Assembly (NCBI RefSeq): GCF_020360975.1
Contig: NW_025408667.1
Coordinates: 10,726,001-10,790,000, forward strand
Direction of reading: 5' to 3'
Length of the DNA stretch: 64,000 nt
From: Hirsutella rhossiliensis
Lineage: Eukaryota > Ascomycota > Sordariomycetes > Hypocreales > Ophiocordycipitaceae
This document shows, one piece after another, positions 52,773 through 61,879 of this stretch. The position numbers were made by a program, and so were the translations under genes. The notes under the pieces were generated by a model, which saw only the letters and a list, made by a program, of their open reading frames with translations, had not been told where the DNA came from and ran no database searches. Position 1 is the first letter of the stretch. The number at the start of each line of letters is the position of its first letter.

Positions 52773-54632
52773 AGGACACCACAGTAGCCAGATTTTTCAC
52801 CCCTCCGGCTAGAAGCGCTTCAACCACCGCGTTCCACGCTCAGAATCGCAGACTTCCGCTCGCGAAAGCTTGCCAGATGACCTCCATCGACGAGCCTTCT
52901 TTGCTGCGTCTTGAAAGCATCTCCTGCGCATGCTACGTGCCTTCATCTCCAACGCCTCGATCACCTTCCTAGCCTTATTGACCTCTTCTTCATCCCTTTT
53001 CCGCACCATTTCCCTTCCTTGAGCGACCGTCAATACTCCTCCCGATTGAATTTGCGCATTCTTAAAACTCCTTCGTTGTTGTTGAACACGTTCTGCCATT
53101 TTCGTCCTTCCTAGGTCTCTTTTTGTCTGCACCAATTCCGTAGCCAAAGATAAGGAACCGCGGATGAATCGACCCAGATCGCATCTCAAATCGGAACTCA
53201 AAGCGTCATCTTCTTTCAATGAAGCTTCCAGTCGATCTGCGACCTTGTTCATCTGTCTCAAAGTCAAGGGTGTCTCGAAAGGCGATGAAGATGGGCCGGA
53301 GCGGAGGGGAGGACTTGGGGTCCTGTGCATCTGACGGGCTCGCAACACCTCTAGCACGGTTTGCGGATTGGTGGGCCATATTCCCGTCTTCCTAAACGCT
53401 GATCGAATGGTTGTCGGCTTGAAGGCTCGAAGCCGAACCTGTTGAATGCAGGAGAGGAACTCGATCTTTGTGATGCTTACAAGGCCATCTCGGATCATCA
53501 CGTCCAGTGCTTTCGCGTGATAGTGCTTCGACGGCTGAAAGACCACCACAACTAGCGGCTGCAATACATGAGTGAGGTTCGGGGGCATACCGAAGGGGAT
53601 AATGCCATGCTCGTCACAATACTGGATGAATTGCCTGGTGTGGTGGGATCCGTGACCATCCAGGATCAACAGCCGTTTCGAGCTTTTCGAGGTCTTGGCC
53701 GAATGTTGGTCGAAATGCTTAAGCCATTCCAAGCTGATCTCGTCATTCGAATAACCAGTCGGCGTCGGACGGATGGCCGTATCAGGATCCAGTCCTGCGA
53801 TGTGATACCACGAAGACATGTGCATCTGTCCGGACAGGATCAAGAATGGTGGGATGCATGCTCCGCCAGCTGAGATCGCCTCAATGTCGGTAGCCGATTC
53901 TCTGTTTTCGGGAATGCCGAAGTAGTGCGCCCGCTTTCTCTTGGTGACAATTAGTTGGTCTTTGCCGACGCCAATGCGGAAGCCCGTCTCGTCCATGTTC
54001 CAGATATCCTCGGGAGGTATTCCCTGCTCTTGGACAACCTCTTCGAGGCTTTGGAAATATTGGGTAACTCTGACAAGGTCCTCCGATGCCTGACGCTCGG
54101 CATGGAGCTTTTTCTGGAGTTTCTTTAAGTATCCGTGCCGCTTGAGGAAGCGGGTCGTCCATTTGCTGCCGATGACAAAATCGGCCTGACCAGACCGCTC
54201 ACGCAAGATGTTATTTGCCGCGTCAGTGACGAACTCGGGGCGCACTGCAAGGTTCATGTGGTCAAGTCTATCGATGTAGCGACACAATGCTGCCTCTTCT
54301 GGGCGGGATTCCTTCAGGTTCGCAGCTGGGCGGCCCGCCTTGGGCTGGCGGCCTTCGAGGCGGTAACGCAGTCGACTGCGCGGAACGCCGAATGCTCGAG
54401 CCACACTGGCGACTTTTGCGCCAGGAACATCATTCAGGTATTGAAGCGCCTCTCCTATACGCGATTCCATGTTGCGCGACCGAGACCGACATATAATTGC
54501 AGAGATACGGCGGGTTCACGTCGGAAGGGTGAAAAATCTGGCTACTGTGGTGTCCTGGCTATTGTGGTGTCCAGCACCATCTTTAGATGGTGCTCATTTT
54601 TGAGACACAAATAAAGTGGGGTGTGGCACGGG
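52773..54632 (-). mobile_element. Fot-like transposon (Fot-3), left arm incomplete
   Basis: The right terminal repeat ends GTGTGGCACGGG at 54632 before TA, with the same hairpin design as the other Fot-like copies. An inner inverted repeat (AGGACACCACAGTAGCCAG at 52773 and its complement ending at 54559) is present on both sides, but the outer terminal arm is missing on the left. It carries a full-length transposase ORF. Confidence 0.8.
52809..54470 (-). CDS. Fot-like transposase, uninterrupted but with a catalytic Asp replaced
   Basis: A 553-residue ORF without frameshift. The N-terminus has SVARAFGVPRSRLRYRL (helix-turn-helix) and a CENP-B block (WTTRFLKRHGYLKKLQ). Catalytic blocks are WNMDETGFRIGVGK (Asp 1) and LILDGHGSHHT (Asp 2). 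The third block reads THVLQPLVVVVFQP where the related copies have LQPLDVVVFQP, so the last catalytic Asp is Val (codon GTT instead of GAT, near 53552). It is probably inactive as a transposase, although it may still bind ends. The C-terminus is Arg/Lys-rich, as in the other copies. Confidence 0.88.
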   Translation of the reverse strand: MESRIGEALQYLNDVPGAKVASVARAFGVPRSRLRYRLEGRQPKAGRPAANLKESRPEEAALCRYIDRLDHMNLAVRPEFVTDAANNILRERSGQADFVIGSKWTTRFLKRHGYLKKLQKKLHAERQASEDLVRVTQYFQSLEEVVQEQGIPPEDIWNMDETGFRIGVGKDQLIVTKRKRAHYFGIPENRESATDIEAISAGGACIPPFLILSGQMHMSSWYHIAGLDPDTAIRPTPTGYSNDEISLEWLKHFDQHSAKTSKSSKRLLILDGHGSHHTRQFIQYCDEHGIIPFGMPPNLTHVLQPLVVVVFQPSKHYHAKALDVMIRDGLVSITKIEFLSCIQQVRLRAFKPTTIRSAFRKTGIWPTNPQTVLEVLRARQMHRTPSPPLRSGPSSSPFETPLTLRQMNKVADRLEASLKEDDALSSDLRCDLGRFIRGSLSLATELVQTKRDLGRTKMAERVQQQRRSFKNAQIQSGGVLTVAQGREMVRKRDEEEVNKARKVIEALEMKARSMRRRCFQDAAKKARRWRSSGKLSRAEVCDSERGTRWLKRF

Positions 54633-54634
54633 TA

Positions 54635-55190
54635 TGTCGCTGTATGTCGCTGTATGTCGCTGTATGTCGCTGTATGTCGCTGTATGTCGCTGTATGTCGC
54701 TGTATGTCGCTGTATGTCGCTGTATGTCGCTGTATGTCGCTGTATGGCACTGTATGGCGGGCGCTGTATGGCGGGCGTTGTATGGCGCTGTATGGCGGGC
54801 GCTGTATGGCGCTGTATAGCGCTGTTTGTCGCCTGTAGGCGCTGTATGGCGCTGTATGTCGCTGTATGTCGCTGTATGGCACTGTATGGCGGGCGCTGTA
54901 TGGTGGGCGTTGTATGGCGCTGTATGGCGGGCGCTGTATGGCGCTGTATAGCGCTGTTTGTCGCCTGTAGGCGCTGTATGGCGCTGTATGTCGCTGTATG
55001 TCGCTGTATGGCACTGTATGGCGGGCGCTGTATGGCGGGCGCTGTATACAGCGCTCACAGCCCATACAGCGTTCACAGCCCATACAGTCCATACAGCGCT
55101 CACAGCCCATACAGCCCATACAGCGCTCACAGCCCATATCCATACAGCCCATATCCATACAGCCCATATCCATACAGCCCATAGGTCCGT
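54635..55190. repeat. Minisatellite with 10 bp and 131 bp periods and an inverted half
   Basis: 54635-54735 is a near-perfect array of the 10-mer TGTATGTCGC. From about 54748 a higher-order unit of about 131 bp (GCACTGTATGGCGGGCGCTG at its head) repeats at 54878 and 55010. Near 55050 the polarity flips and the right part is made of CAGCGCTCACAGCCCATACAG units to 55180. Long open frames on both strands are a by-product of the repeats. It abuts the right end of Fot-3. Confidence 0.9.
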
Positions 55191-55690
55191 AACCCTTGCT
55201 CCTCCTCCCGCACAGCCCAAGGGATACAGCGCCAAACAGCGACATACGGCGCCACACAGGTCACCACGCCCCGGGCCCTAGGACGCTACTCAGGGCCATG
55301 CAGCGTCATACGGCGACAGACAGAGCAGAGACAAACAGGACCATTCAGGGCATAGGGACACTGGCGATGGTGGTCGGCAACCAAATTTCCAGTGACATAC
55401 TTACGTAACGGCGGGATGATGAGTACAAATGTGCTGGTCAGGATAAATTATTGTGGCTACGGATTCCCAAAAATACGCATGAACAGACTCTCCGTTGCGC
55501 TTCCTCACCGGACCCCATGGTCGTCCTAATAAACAATTAAGAAGACTGTTCTATCTATGGGATACCGAGATATATTTTCCCCGGGCTGGGGCAGCAGGAA
55601 GCTAGATGGCCGGGCAGGTATGAACCTGGATCGCGAGGACGCAGGGAAGAAGGCAAGAAAAGAAAACACACAATCGGATTTATTTAAAAG
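55191..55690. other. Region between minisatellite and P-b
   Basis: About 500 bp with scattered CAGCGxCATACGGCG units that look like decayed minisatellite, then unremarkable sequence. No gene seen. Confidence 0.5.
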
Positions 55691-55692
55691 TA

Positions 55693-58433
55693 CCCGTTGG
55701 CGGGGCCTTCGGCGGCCAACTAAGGGGCCCCTTCCCCTTAGTTGGTCCCAAAAGTCGTAGACAGGCCCAAAACCCGTAGACACTTTTTTAGGTGTGGCCA
55801 CGCAGGTAAATACATGCAATTCTTTCCATAGGCGTGCAAACGCATTTTTACGGTATACGGCGTATAGAGCTAATTAAAGCAATTTATTGAAGCTGCTGAC
55901 GATACAAAATAACGTGCGTTGTGCGTTGTTGCGTGGCGTTGAAGCTATACGCATAGTGTTGAACGTAGACGGCCATTTAGGCACTATATCCTTCCTAGAT
56001 ATAGCTGCTAGGCGTTTTCGGGGTGTTCTTGATCATATTTGATTGCCGAGAAACTCGAAAGTCTCTGATGATCCCTTTAATGCGCTTCCAACCGGAAATC
56101 CTCTCTGTTGGTGTTATCGGCGGCGACGAGGGCGGCGTGGGCCCTTGTGGCGACGATGACCGTAACGCCCGCTCAACCTCACCATTATATGCTGCCTCGA
56201 GAGCGGGATCGACCGTCTCTTCTTCTGCTATTCGAGATGTGGTAATCTTGACAGCGTGCTCTGGCTCGAGGTGAGGCCATCGTATGTTCCGCAGTGGCCT
56301 CGCTGTGGCACACGCATTGTCGGCGGCTTCTTGTTCCGCAGCTGAGCGTGCGTGCCGCCATGGCGTTCGCGTTGTATCGATCGTAAACGGGCCAGGCCGC
56401 TTGAGGAGTCGCTTGTAGGTCTCGTCACTAGTCTCCAGACTGAGGAATTCCTCGTTCTTCCCGACATGGTCGAGCCACTGTTTTATCGTGAGCCTTCTTT
56501 GCTTGCCGTTGATGAATTGGACCTTGTTCTTGCGATATTCAGCAAGAAGCTGTTCCTTCTCTTGGCGGATTATTGCACGAAGCATCACTACCTCTTGGCG
56601 TTGGGACTTCGCTTTCTCTGCCTGCTGTGTTTGTTTAGCTGACTTACGGACCTCGTCGAGGCTGACGCTTGTATAGAATGTGCCCGCCTGGGTCTTGACG
56701 ATCTTCCCCCTCTTGGGACGAGCGCTCATCTTCTCGATCCTTTGTAGGCGGTCATTATAGTGTTTTTGAAGGTTCGAGCTCAGAAGAGATGCCTCTGTGA
56801 CGACAGTCGAAGCGTTGGAGAGCCTTTGGCACGTGGGGGAGCTGAGAAGGTCGGAATAACGCTTCTGGAGGTGCTGTATTGAGTCAACTGCTTGTTCGAA
56901 TCGAGTCTCTTTCGGCAGTAGAGATGCAAATGCAGGGTTGATAGCTTGACGAAGCTTGAGCTGTTGTTCGAGGATTTGTTTAACGGCAGGTTCGTGCGTT
57001 GGAGGGAAGATGCCTGTTTTCTCGAAGCCCGAGATAATATATCTCGCAGTAAAGCCCTCGGCGAATGTCTCCCAGAACGATTCAAGGAAGTCTAGCCGTG
57101 TAAAGTTGAGCTCGCCGGAGTCTATGAAGCGGCGAAGAGCTTTCTGCTGTGCGTGCTTGAGGGGCTGAAAGACGCCAACGTCGAGAGGCTGGAGGATATG
57201 CGTTGAATGTGGAGGGAATACAGCTATGATAATATCGAATTTGATGCAATATTGTATAAAATCGATGCTTGTATGGCCTGTGAAGCCGTCGATAACGAGA
57301 AGACGATAGATTCGCTCGCTTTCTGGGATGGATCGTGGCTCAACTTCATGGAATGGGAATTCTAGCTCTCTCGACCACTCGTCAACGCCAAACCACTCTT
57401 CAAGCGTCTTTCCGCTGCGTTGAGCGCGGGCAGAGTGCCTCCAAGACCATATGTTAAACTGATGGACCCAGTCTAGCGTTATCTCAGCGTTGCTGAAGCC
57501 TGTATCAGAGCGGGCAAATCGAACATCGCCAGGAGCGTCAATCTGGCCCCAAGACTCGCAAGGGAATGTGTGGAAAACAAGCCATGGAGGAATCGTATTC
57601 CCAACAGCGTTGGCGGCGGCAATAAGCGTACAAGACTCACGATTCCCAGGATCAGAGACTTGAGGGCGTTGATCACGCGTTGTTCGAACGATAAGAACGT
57701 GGACTCGATCGCGGAGGCTTCCGATACGGATGCCGCACTCATCTTCGTTCCAGACCTCTGACGGCCCGATGCCGTGGTTCGTGATAATCTCAGAGAGCCT
57801 CTTAAAGAAGCTCTCGACGTGGCAAACATCGCCTGCCTCGAACGACTTCCTTGACCGCTCAACCGCCTTAATGTATGTGACCCGAAGCTCTGGGTGGTCA
57901 TCAAGCCAGCGACGATACCAGTGTTTTGATGGCGGCTGACAGTTAGGATTGCGTCGGCGAAGGAGCTCAAGAGCGGCAGCCTCGACCTGCTGTTTGCTGG
58001 CTGGGAAGCCGCTTTTCTGAAGCCAGCAGACGTATGCGGCGAGAGCGCTATCTTCCTCGTTCGAAAGCAGCCTTGGCCGACCGATGCGGGCGACACCACC
58101 ACGATATCTCTGTACGGCCTTCTGGACCGTCGCGCTCGGCACGTTGAAGATACGCGCTGCCTGACGCACAGAGACTGGCTTTGGGGGCGCTCCGCGCGTC
58201 TTGCGGCGCCGCCCTTCAACAAATGCATCGTGAGATTCAATAATCAGCCTCGCCGCCCGGTCTGCGGCGGTTAGACTCGTCATGGCGTAATTGCGACGCT
58301 GGAACACCTCTTGAGCACCACGCGTGGTGGCGTTTTGGTGGGAATACACACCAATTACGCGCTAGCCGTGGTAGTGGGGGGCGTGTTCAGCTGTCTACGG
58401 GTTTTGGGCCTGTCTACGACTTTTGGGACCAAC
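55693..58433 (-). mobile_element. Pogo-like transposon P-b
   Basis: The left end is TA-CCCGTTGGCGGGGCC with an embedded hairpin AACTAAGGGG...CCCCTTAGTT, followed by TTGGTCCCAAAAGTCGTAGAC. The right end has the mirror of the inner part (GTCTACGACTTTTGGGACCAA at 58413-58433) but lacks the outer 50 bp; element P-c begins there directly. It carries an intact transposase. The P-a remnant at 44119-44164 shows what the missing arm should look like. Confidence 0.82.
55995..58283 (-). CDS. Pogo-like transposase, intact (762 aa)
   Basis: The ORF is open from ATG 58283. N-terminal helix-turn-helix (RQAARIFNVPSATVQKAVQR) and CENP-B-type domain (HWYRRWLDDHPELRVTYIK) are followed by the catalytic core: VWNEDECGIRIGSL (Asp 1), LLVIDGFTGHTSIDFIQYC (Asp 2) and THILQPLDVGVFQPLKHA (Asp 3). 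A long C-terminal region includes a basic coiled coil (RQEVVMLRAIIRQEKEQLLA) and a Pro/Ser tail. All three catalytic Asp are present, so it may be active and could mobilise relatives such as P-a. A GTG-initiated extension upstream of 58283 is unlikely. Confidence 0.9.
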   Translation of the reverse strand: MTSLTAADRAARLIIESHDAFVEGRRRKTRGAPPKPVSVRQAARIFNVPSATVQKAVQRYRGGVARIGRPRLLSNEEDSALAAYVCWLQKSGFPASKQQVEAAALELLRRRNPNCQPPSKHWYRRWLDDHPELRVTYIKAVERSRKSFEAGDVCHVESFFKRLSEIITNHGIGPSEVWNEDECGIRIGSLRDRVHVLIVRTTRDQRPQVSDPGNRESCTLIAAANAVGNTIPPWLVFHTFPCESWGQIDAPGDVRFARSDTGFSNAEITLDWVHQFNIWSWRHSARAQRSGKTLEEWFGVDEWSRELEFPFHEVEPRSIPESERIYRLLVIDGFTGHTSIDFIQYCIKFDIIIAVFPPHSTHILQPLDVGVFQPLKHAQQKALRRFIDSGELNFTRLDFLESFWETFAEGFTARYIISGFEKTGIFPPTHEPAVKQILEQQLKLRQAINPAFASLLPKETRFEQAVDSIQHLQKRYSDLLSSPTCQRLSNASTVVTEASLLSSNLQKHYNDRLQRIEKMSARPKRGKIVKTQAGTFYTSVSLDEVRKSAKQTQQAEKAKSQRQEVVMLRAIIRQEKEQLLAEYRKNKVQFINGKQRRLTIKQWLDHVGKNEEFLSLETSDETYKRLLKRPGPFTIDTTRTPWRHARSAAEQEAADNACATARPLRNIRWPHLEPEHAVKITTSRIAEEETVDPALEAAYNGEVERALRSSSPQGPTPPSSPPITPTERISGWKRIKGIIRDFRVSRQSNMIKNTPKTPSSYI

Positions 58434-58435
58434 TA

Positions 58436-61212
58436 CCCGTTGATCTTGGTGTGGGGCCACAGCAGCCCAACTAAGTGTCTTCGCCACTTAGTTGGCCCAA
58501 AAAATCCGGCACAGCCCAAAAAATCCGGCACAGCAGCCCACCTCCAAAACGTCAACCCTATGCATCTCAACCGCGTTTTCTCGCGCAACTTGACTTTATT
58601 TACGTATCTTTTTGCCGGAATACATTATGACAGATAACATGGCTACCCTGGAGGCAGCAAAGCCGTTCTGGCGTCTCGTCGCGACCCCAGAGCCGATGTT
58701 CGTCGCTCAACAACACCAAAAGAACGCCTCTTTCCGTGCGAGATGCGGCCATCCGTTACAATGTGAAGAGCTCATCCGTACAGAGAGCCATTAATTTCAT
58801 AAGAAACCCCTTTTCCCGTGCTCCAGGGCGTCCATTGGCGCTGACGGAGGACGAAGACGACGCCCTGGTTGCGTATGTACAGTGGATGGAACGCACCGGC
58901 ATGCCCGCCACGAGAGAGCAACTTGAAGCTGTTGCAAATGCAATAAGAATGCGTCGAGATCCCAATGCCCGCCCGGTCTCGTCAAGTTGGCTTGACAATT
59001 GGCGTGGAAGTCATCCTGCGATCGCGAAGACGTATCTCAAAGCAGTTGAACGAGCCGGAAGTCCTTTGAAGCCCACGGGGTAGAAGAAGTCGAATTTTTC
59101 TACTCAAAGCTTCGAGAAATCATCACCAGCTACCGTATTGGCAGTTCAGAGATCTGGAATGAAGACGAGGCCGGAATACGCATTGGGTGCCTGCGAGAAC
59201 GCATCCAAGTTCTCATCACGCGCACCACTAGAGTCAAGAGCACCCGGCCCCGAGTTTTAGACCCAGCAAACCGAGAATCCTGCACGGTAATTGCCTCAGT
59301 TAACGCAGTGGGGGACTCTCTTCCACCCTGGCTTGTTTTCCAACATTACCCTACCACCAACTGGGCCGGCATCGACATCATGACAGGCGTACGGTTTGCC
59401 CAGTCGCCAACTGGCTTTTCCAACGCAGAGATACACCTTGAGTGGGCAAGGCATTTCAACTGCTGGTCTTGGGCATCGTCAGCGCAAGCAAAACAGTCAG
59501 GAAATTCGCTGGAAGAGTGGTTCGGCTGTGACGAGCATCTTCGGCGCCCCAACATGGGGATGAGTCGCGTGGAGGCGCCGCCAAACCAACGGCCTGACGA
59601 CGAGAAGATCTACCGATTGCTTGTTGTGGATGGCTTTACAGGGCATACCACCCTTGACTTTGCTGAGTATTGTATCAAGTTTGATATCATCATTGCTATT
59701 TTCCTCCACATTCCACCCACCTCATGCAGCCGCTTGATGTTGGGGTATTCCAGCCACTAAAGTCAGCACATCAGAAAGCGCTTCGAAGTCGCTCGCAGAA
59801 GGCAACATATCATTTTCGCGGGTCAACTTCCTCACAGCTTTTCAGGACGTATATGAGGCTGGCTTCACGCGGCATAACATTATGGCGGCATTTGAAAAAA
59901 CAGGCCTCTTTCCTGTCGACCCAGCGCCGGTGATCACCAAGATCCTCCACGAGCAGCTACGACAACAGCAGCCGATCAATCCTGCATACGCCTCGCTCCT
60001 ACCCTCGGAGACGCGTTTCCAAGTCGCCGCGGATGCCCTCAATGATATCCGGCAACGGTATGGGCCCCTCATGAGCTCGCCATCACGAGAAAACTTGCGG
60101 GTTCTTGCGAAAGTGAACACCGAGTCTATCGCGATGGCGTCACATTCCCAGGGCATAGTCAGCGATAAGAATAGCCGAACCCAGGCGTATGCGAATCGAA
60201 TGAAGAGAGGCAAGATTGTCAGGCCGCGCGGAGAGTTTATCACGAGCTCCAGCATGGCCGACATCACCCGGGAGTATGAGGAGCTCCAGGCAAAGCAAAC
60301 CCGGCTTCAAACGCGCCAGGAGATAAGGATGCATCTTAAACGAGTTCGTGGAGAGATGCAGAAGATCCGAGAAGACTATAAAGTCGGGAAGAAGCAGTTA
60401 GTCAATGGCAGAGTCAAGACATTGAACTTTAAGCCCTGGCTAGAGTTTACGGGACGAGACGTTGAGTTCTACACTCTGGAGCAAAGTTGCGATACCCTCA
60501 TGCGGGAGCTCAAAGAGCCATCCAAGGAATCCTTTTTCTATGATACCACGAAGAGAAATAACTCCGCCAGAGATGTCAGGGCGCGCGCAGCGACCCGACC
60601 TCGCCCACTTACAGATATGTCGTCGTTGCCCGGCAGTGACGATACCGTCTATTTCACAGGCCTCGATCTTGACAAACATAGTGAGGATGGCGCCGACGAT
60701 GAAGACGAGGACAATTTACTCGACACGCAAGAGAATATACCCTCATCGCCGCCGTTAGCAGCGGTTGAAGCGGTAGTCGATACACCATGCCCTCGACCGC
60801 GCACCCGATCGTCCAACAAGATACAGCAGACGCTCCAGGAACACAGGTATGGATAAAATAGCTCTCAGAGACGCACAACAGGCGAAATTACTACATAATA
60901 CGTCTATTTGGACTCACAAACGCGGTCTTCCTATCTCTTCGACTGGAAGGCGGCAGCTCCTAAATAGGCCCAAAGACGTGATTTTTTTTTCACTTTTCGT
61001 TGTTACTTGCGTCTTTAGGTGATCCGCAGCTATTGATCACATGTATATTTTAGCTATTTGAAGTCGCATTGACGGTACCATGAAGCGAAGCGTAGAATTT
61101 CCCTTGATTTTGCACCCCAAATTGAGGACCCTGCTGTGCCGGATTTTTTGGGCCAACTAAGTGGCGAAGACACTTAGTTGGGCTGCTGTGGCCCCACACC
61201 AAGATCAACGGG
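58436..61212 (+). mobile_element. Pogo-like transposon P-c
   Basis: Inverted repeats of about 79 bp (58436-58515 and 61134-61212), flanked by TA (58434-58435 and 61213-61214), start CCCGTTGATCTTGG and contain a hairpin AACTAAGTGTCTTCGCCACTTAGTT. The element is complete in length (2777 bp) but its transposase is frameshifted. It is a relative of P-b with diverged ends, adjoining it head to tail. Confidence 0.92.
58627..60856 (+). pseudogene. Pogo-like transposase, multiple frameshifts (P-c)
   Basis: Readable blocks in shifting frames: MTDNMATLEAAKPFW start; VRDAAIRYNVKSSSVQRAI (helix-turn-helix, other frame); IWNEDEAGIRIGCL near 59155 (Asp 1); LLVVDGFTGHTTLDFAEYC near 59620 (Asp 2). A frameshift near 59705 garbles the PPHSTH block, and LDVGVFQPLKSAHQKALRS continues in another frame from 59730 (Asp 3). 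A long intact C-terminus runs 59882-60856. At least four shifts are needed, so it is dead. Confidence 0.88.
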
Positions 61213-61879
61213 TAGGCGTTTTACACAGCGCCGCACAGAGCTCGACAGCACTCAGGCAGACATCGGCTGGCTAAGGGTTCGTTCTATTACCAACGGTGGC
61301 CAACAGCCGATGCGCAGTAAGTGCGGAGCTGCCACTAACGCTGAGCGCCGACACGCGGTTGCCAGTAATTGCCGGCTGCGAGTTTCTGTCAACCAAGGGA
61401 TGCCGGTAACCTATGGGCGTCGGGTGCCGGTACCTTAAAGGAGCTGGTAACGTCCGGGCGCTTAGCCATACGTTGCTAGTAACACTATGGGAATGGCGCC
61501 AGGAACCGTTGTGGAGTAGGGTTCTGTCACCAGTACCTGGCGTGACATTTTCCTACGCTGTTCCCAGTAACCGCTCGCGCGCACTCACTTCAAGGAAAGC
61601 CACTCACGATAGAAATACAGCAACAATCCGGTCTAGGGACTGGGACTAAGACAATTTAGAGCCTCGCATGATCAACACCTATAGACATAGTCGAATCTTC
61701 AGGTGAAGAGAAGAAGGCTAGGATATTTCTTTGGTCAGACCTAACAAGGCAACAGGTCTTCTTTTGGAGTCATGCCAAAGAGGTGACAAATGGAATTTTG
61801 CTTCACGACATCCACTTTGACCGAGTAGGGACACTGATTGCTTTTCTGGTGCTGTGTACTGAGGACTTGAAATTGCTAG
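61213..61879. other. Intergenic region with loose CCRGTAAC repeats
   Basis: Short motifs such as CCAGTAA, CCGGTAAC and CTGGTAACG recur irregularly between 61290 and 61580. They may be a very decayed tandem repeat. No gene found; the 3' end of the DUF3435 gene is at the right. Confidence 0.4.

Noticed and set aside
54583..55257. Long open frames on both strands with repeating SDIQRHTATY or CRCMSLYVAV residues
   Set aside because: They are produced by the 10 bp minisatellite, which is open in several frames; no start context, domain or splice structure supports a protein.
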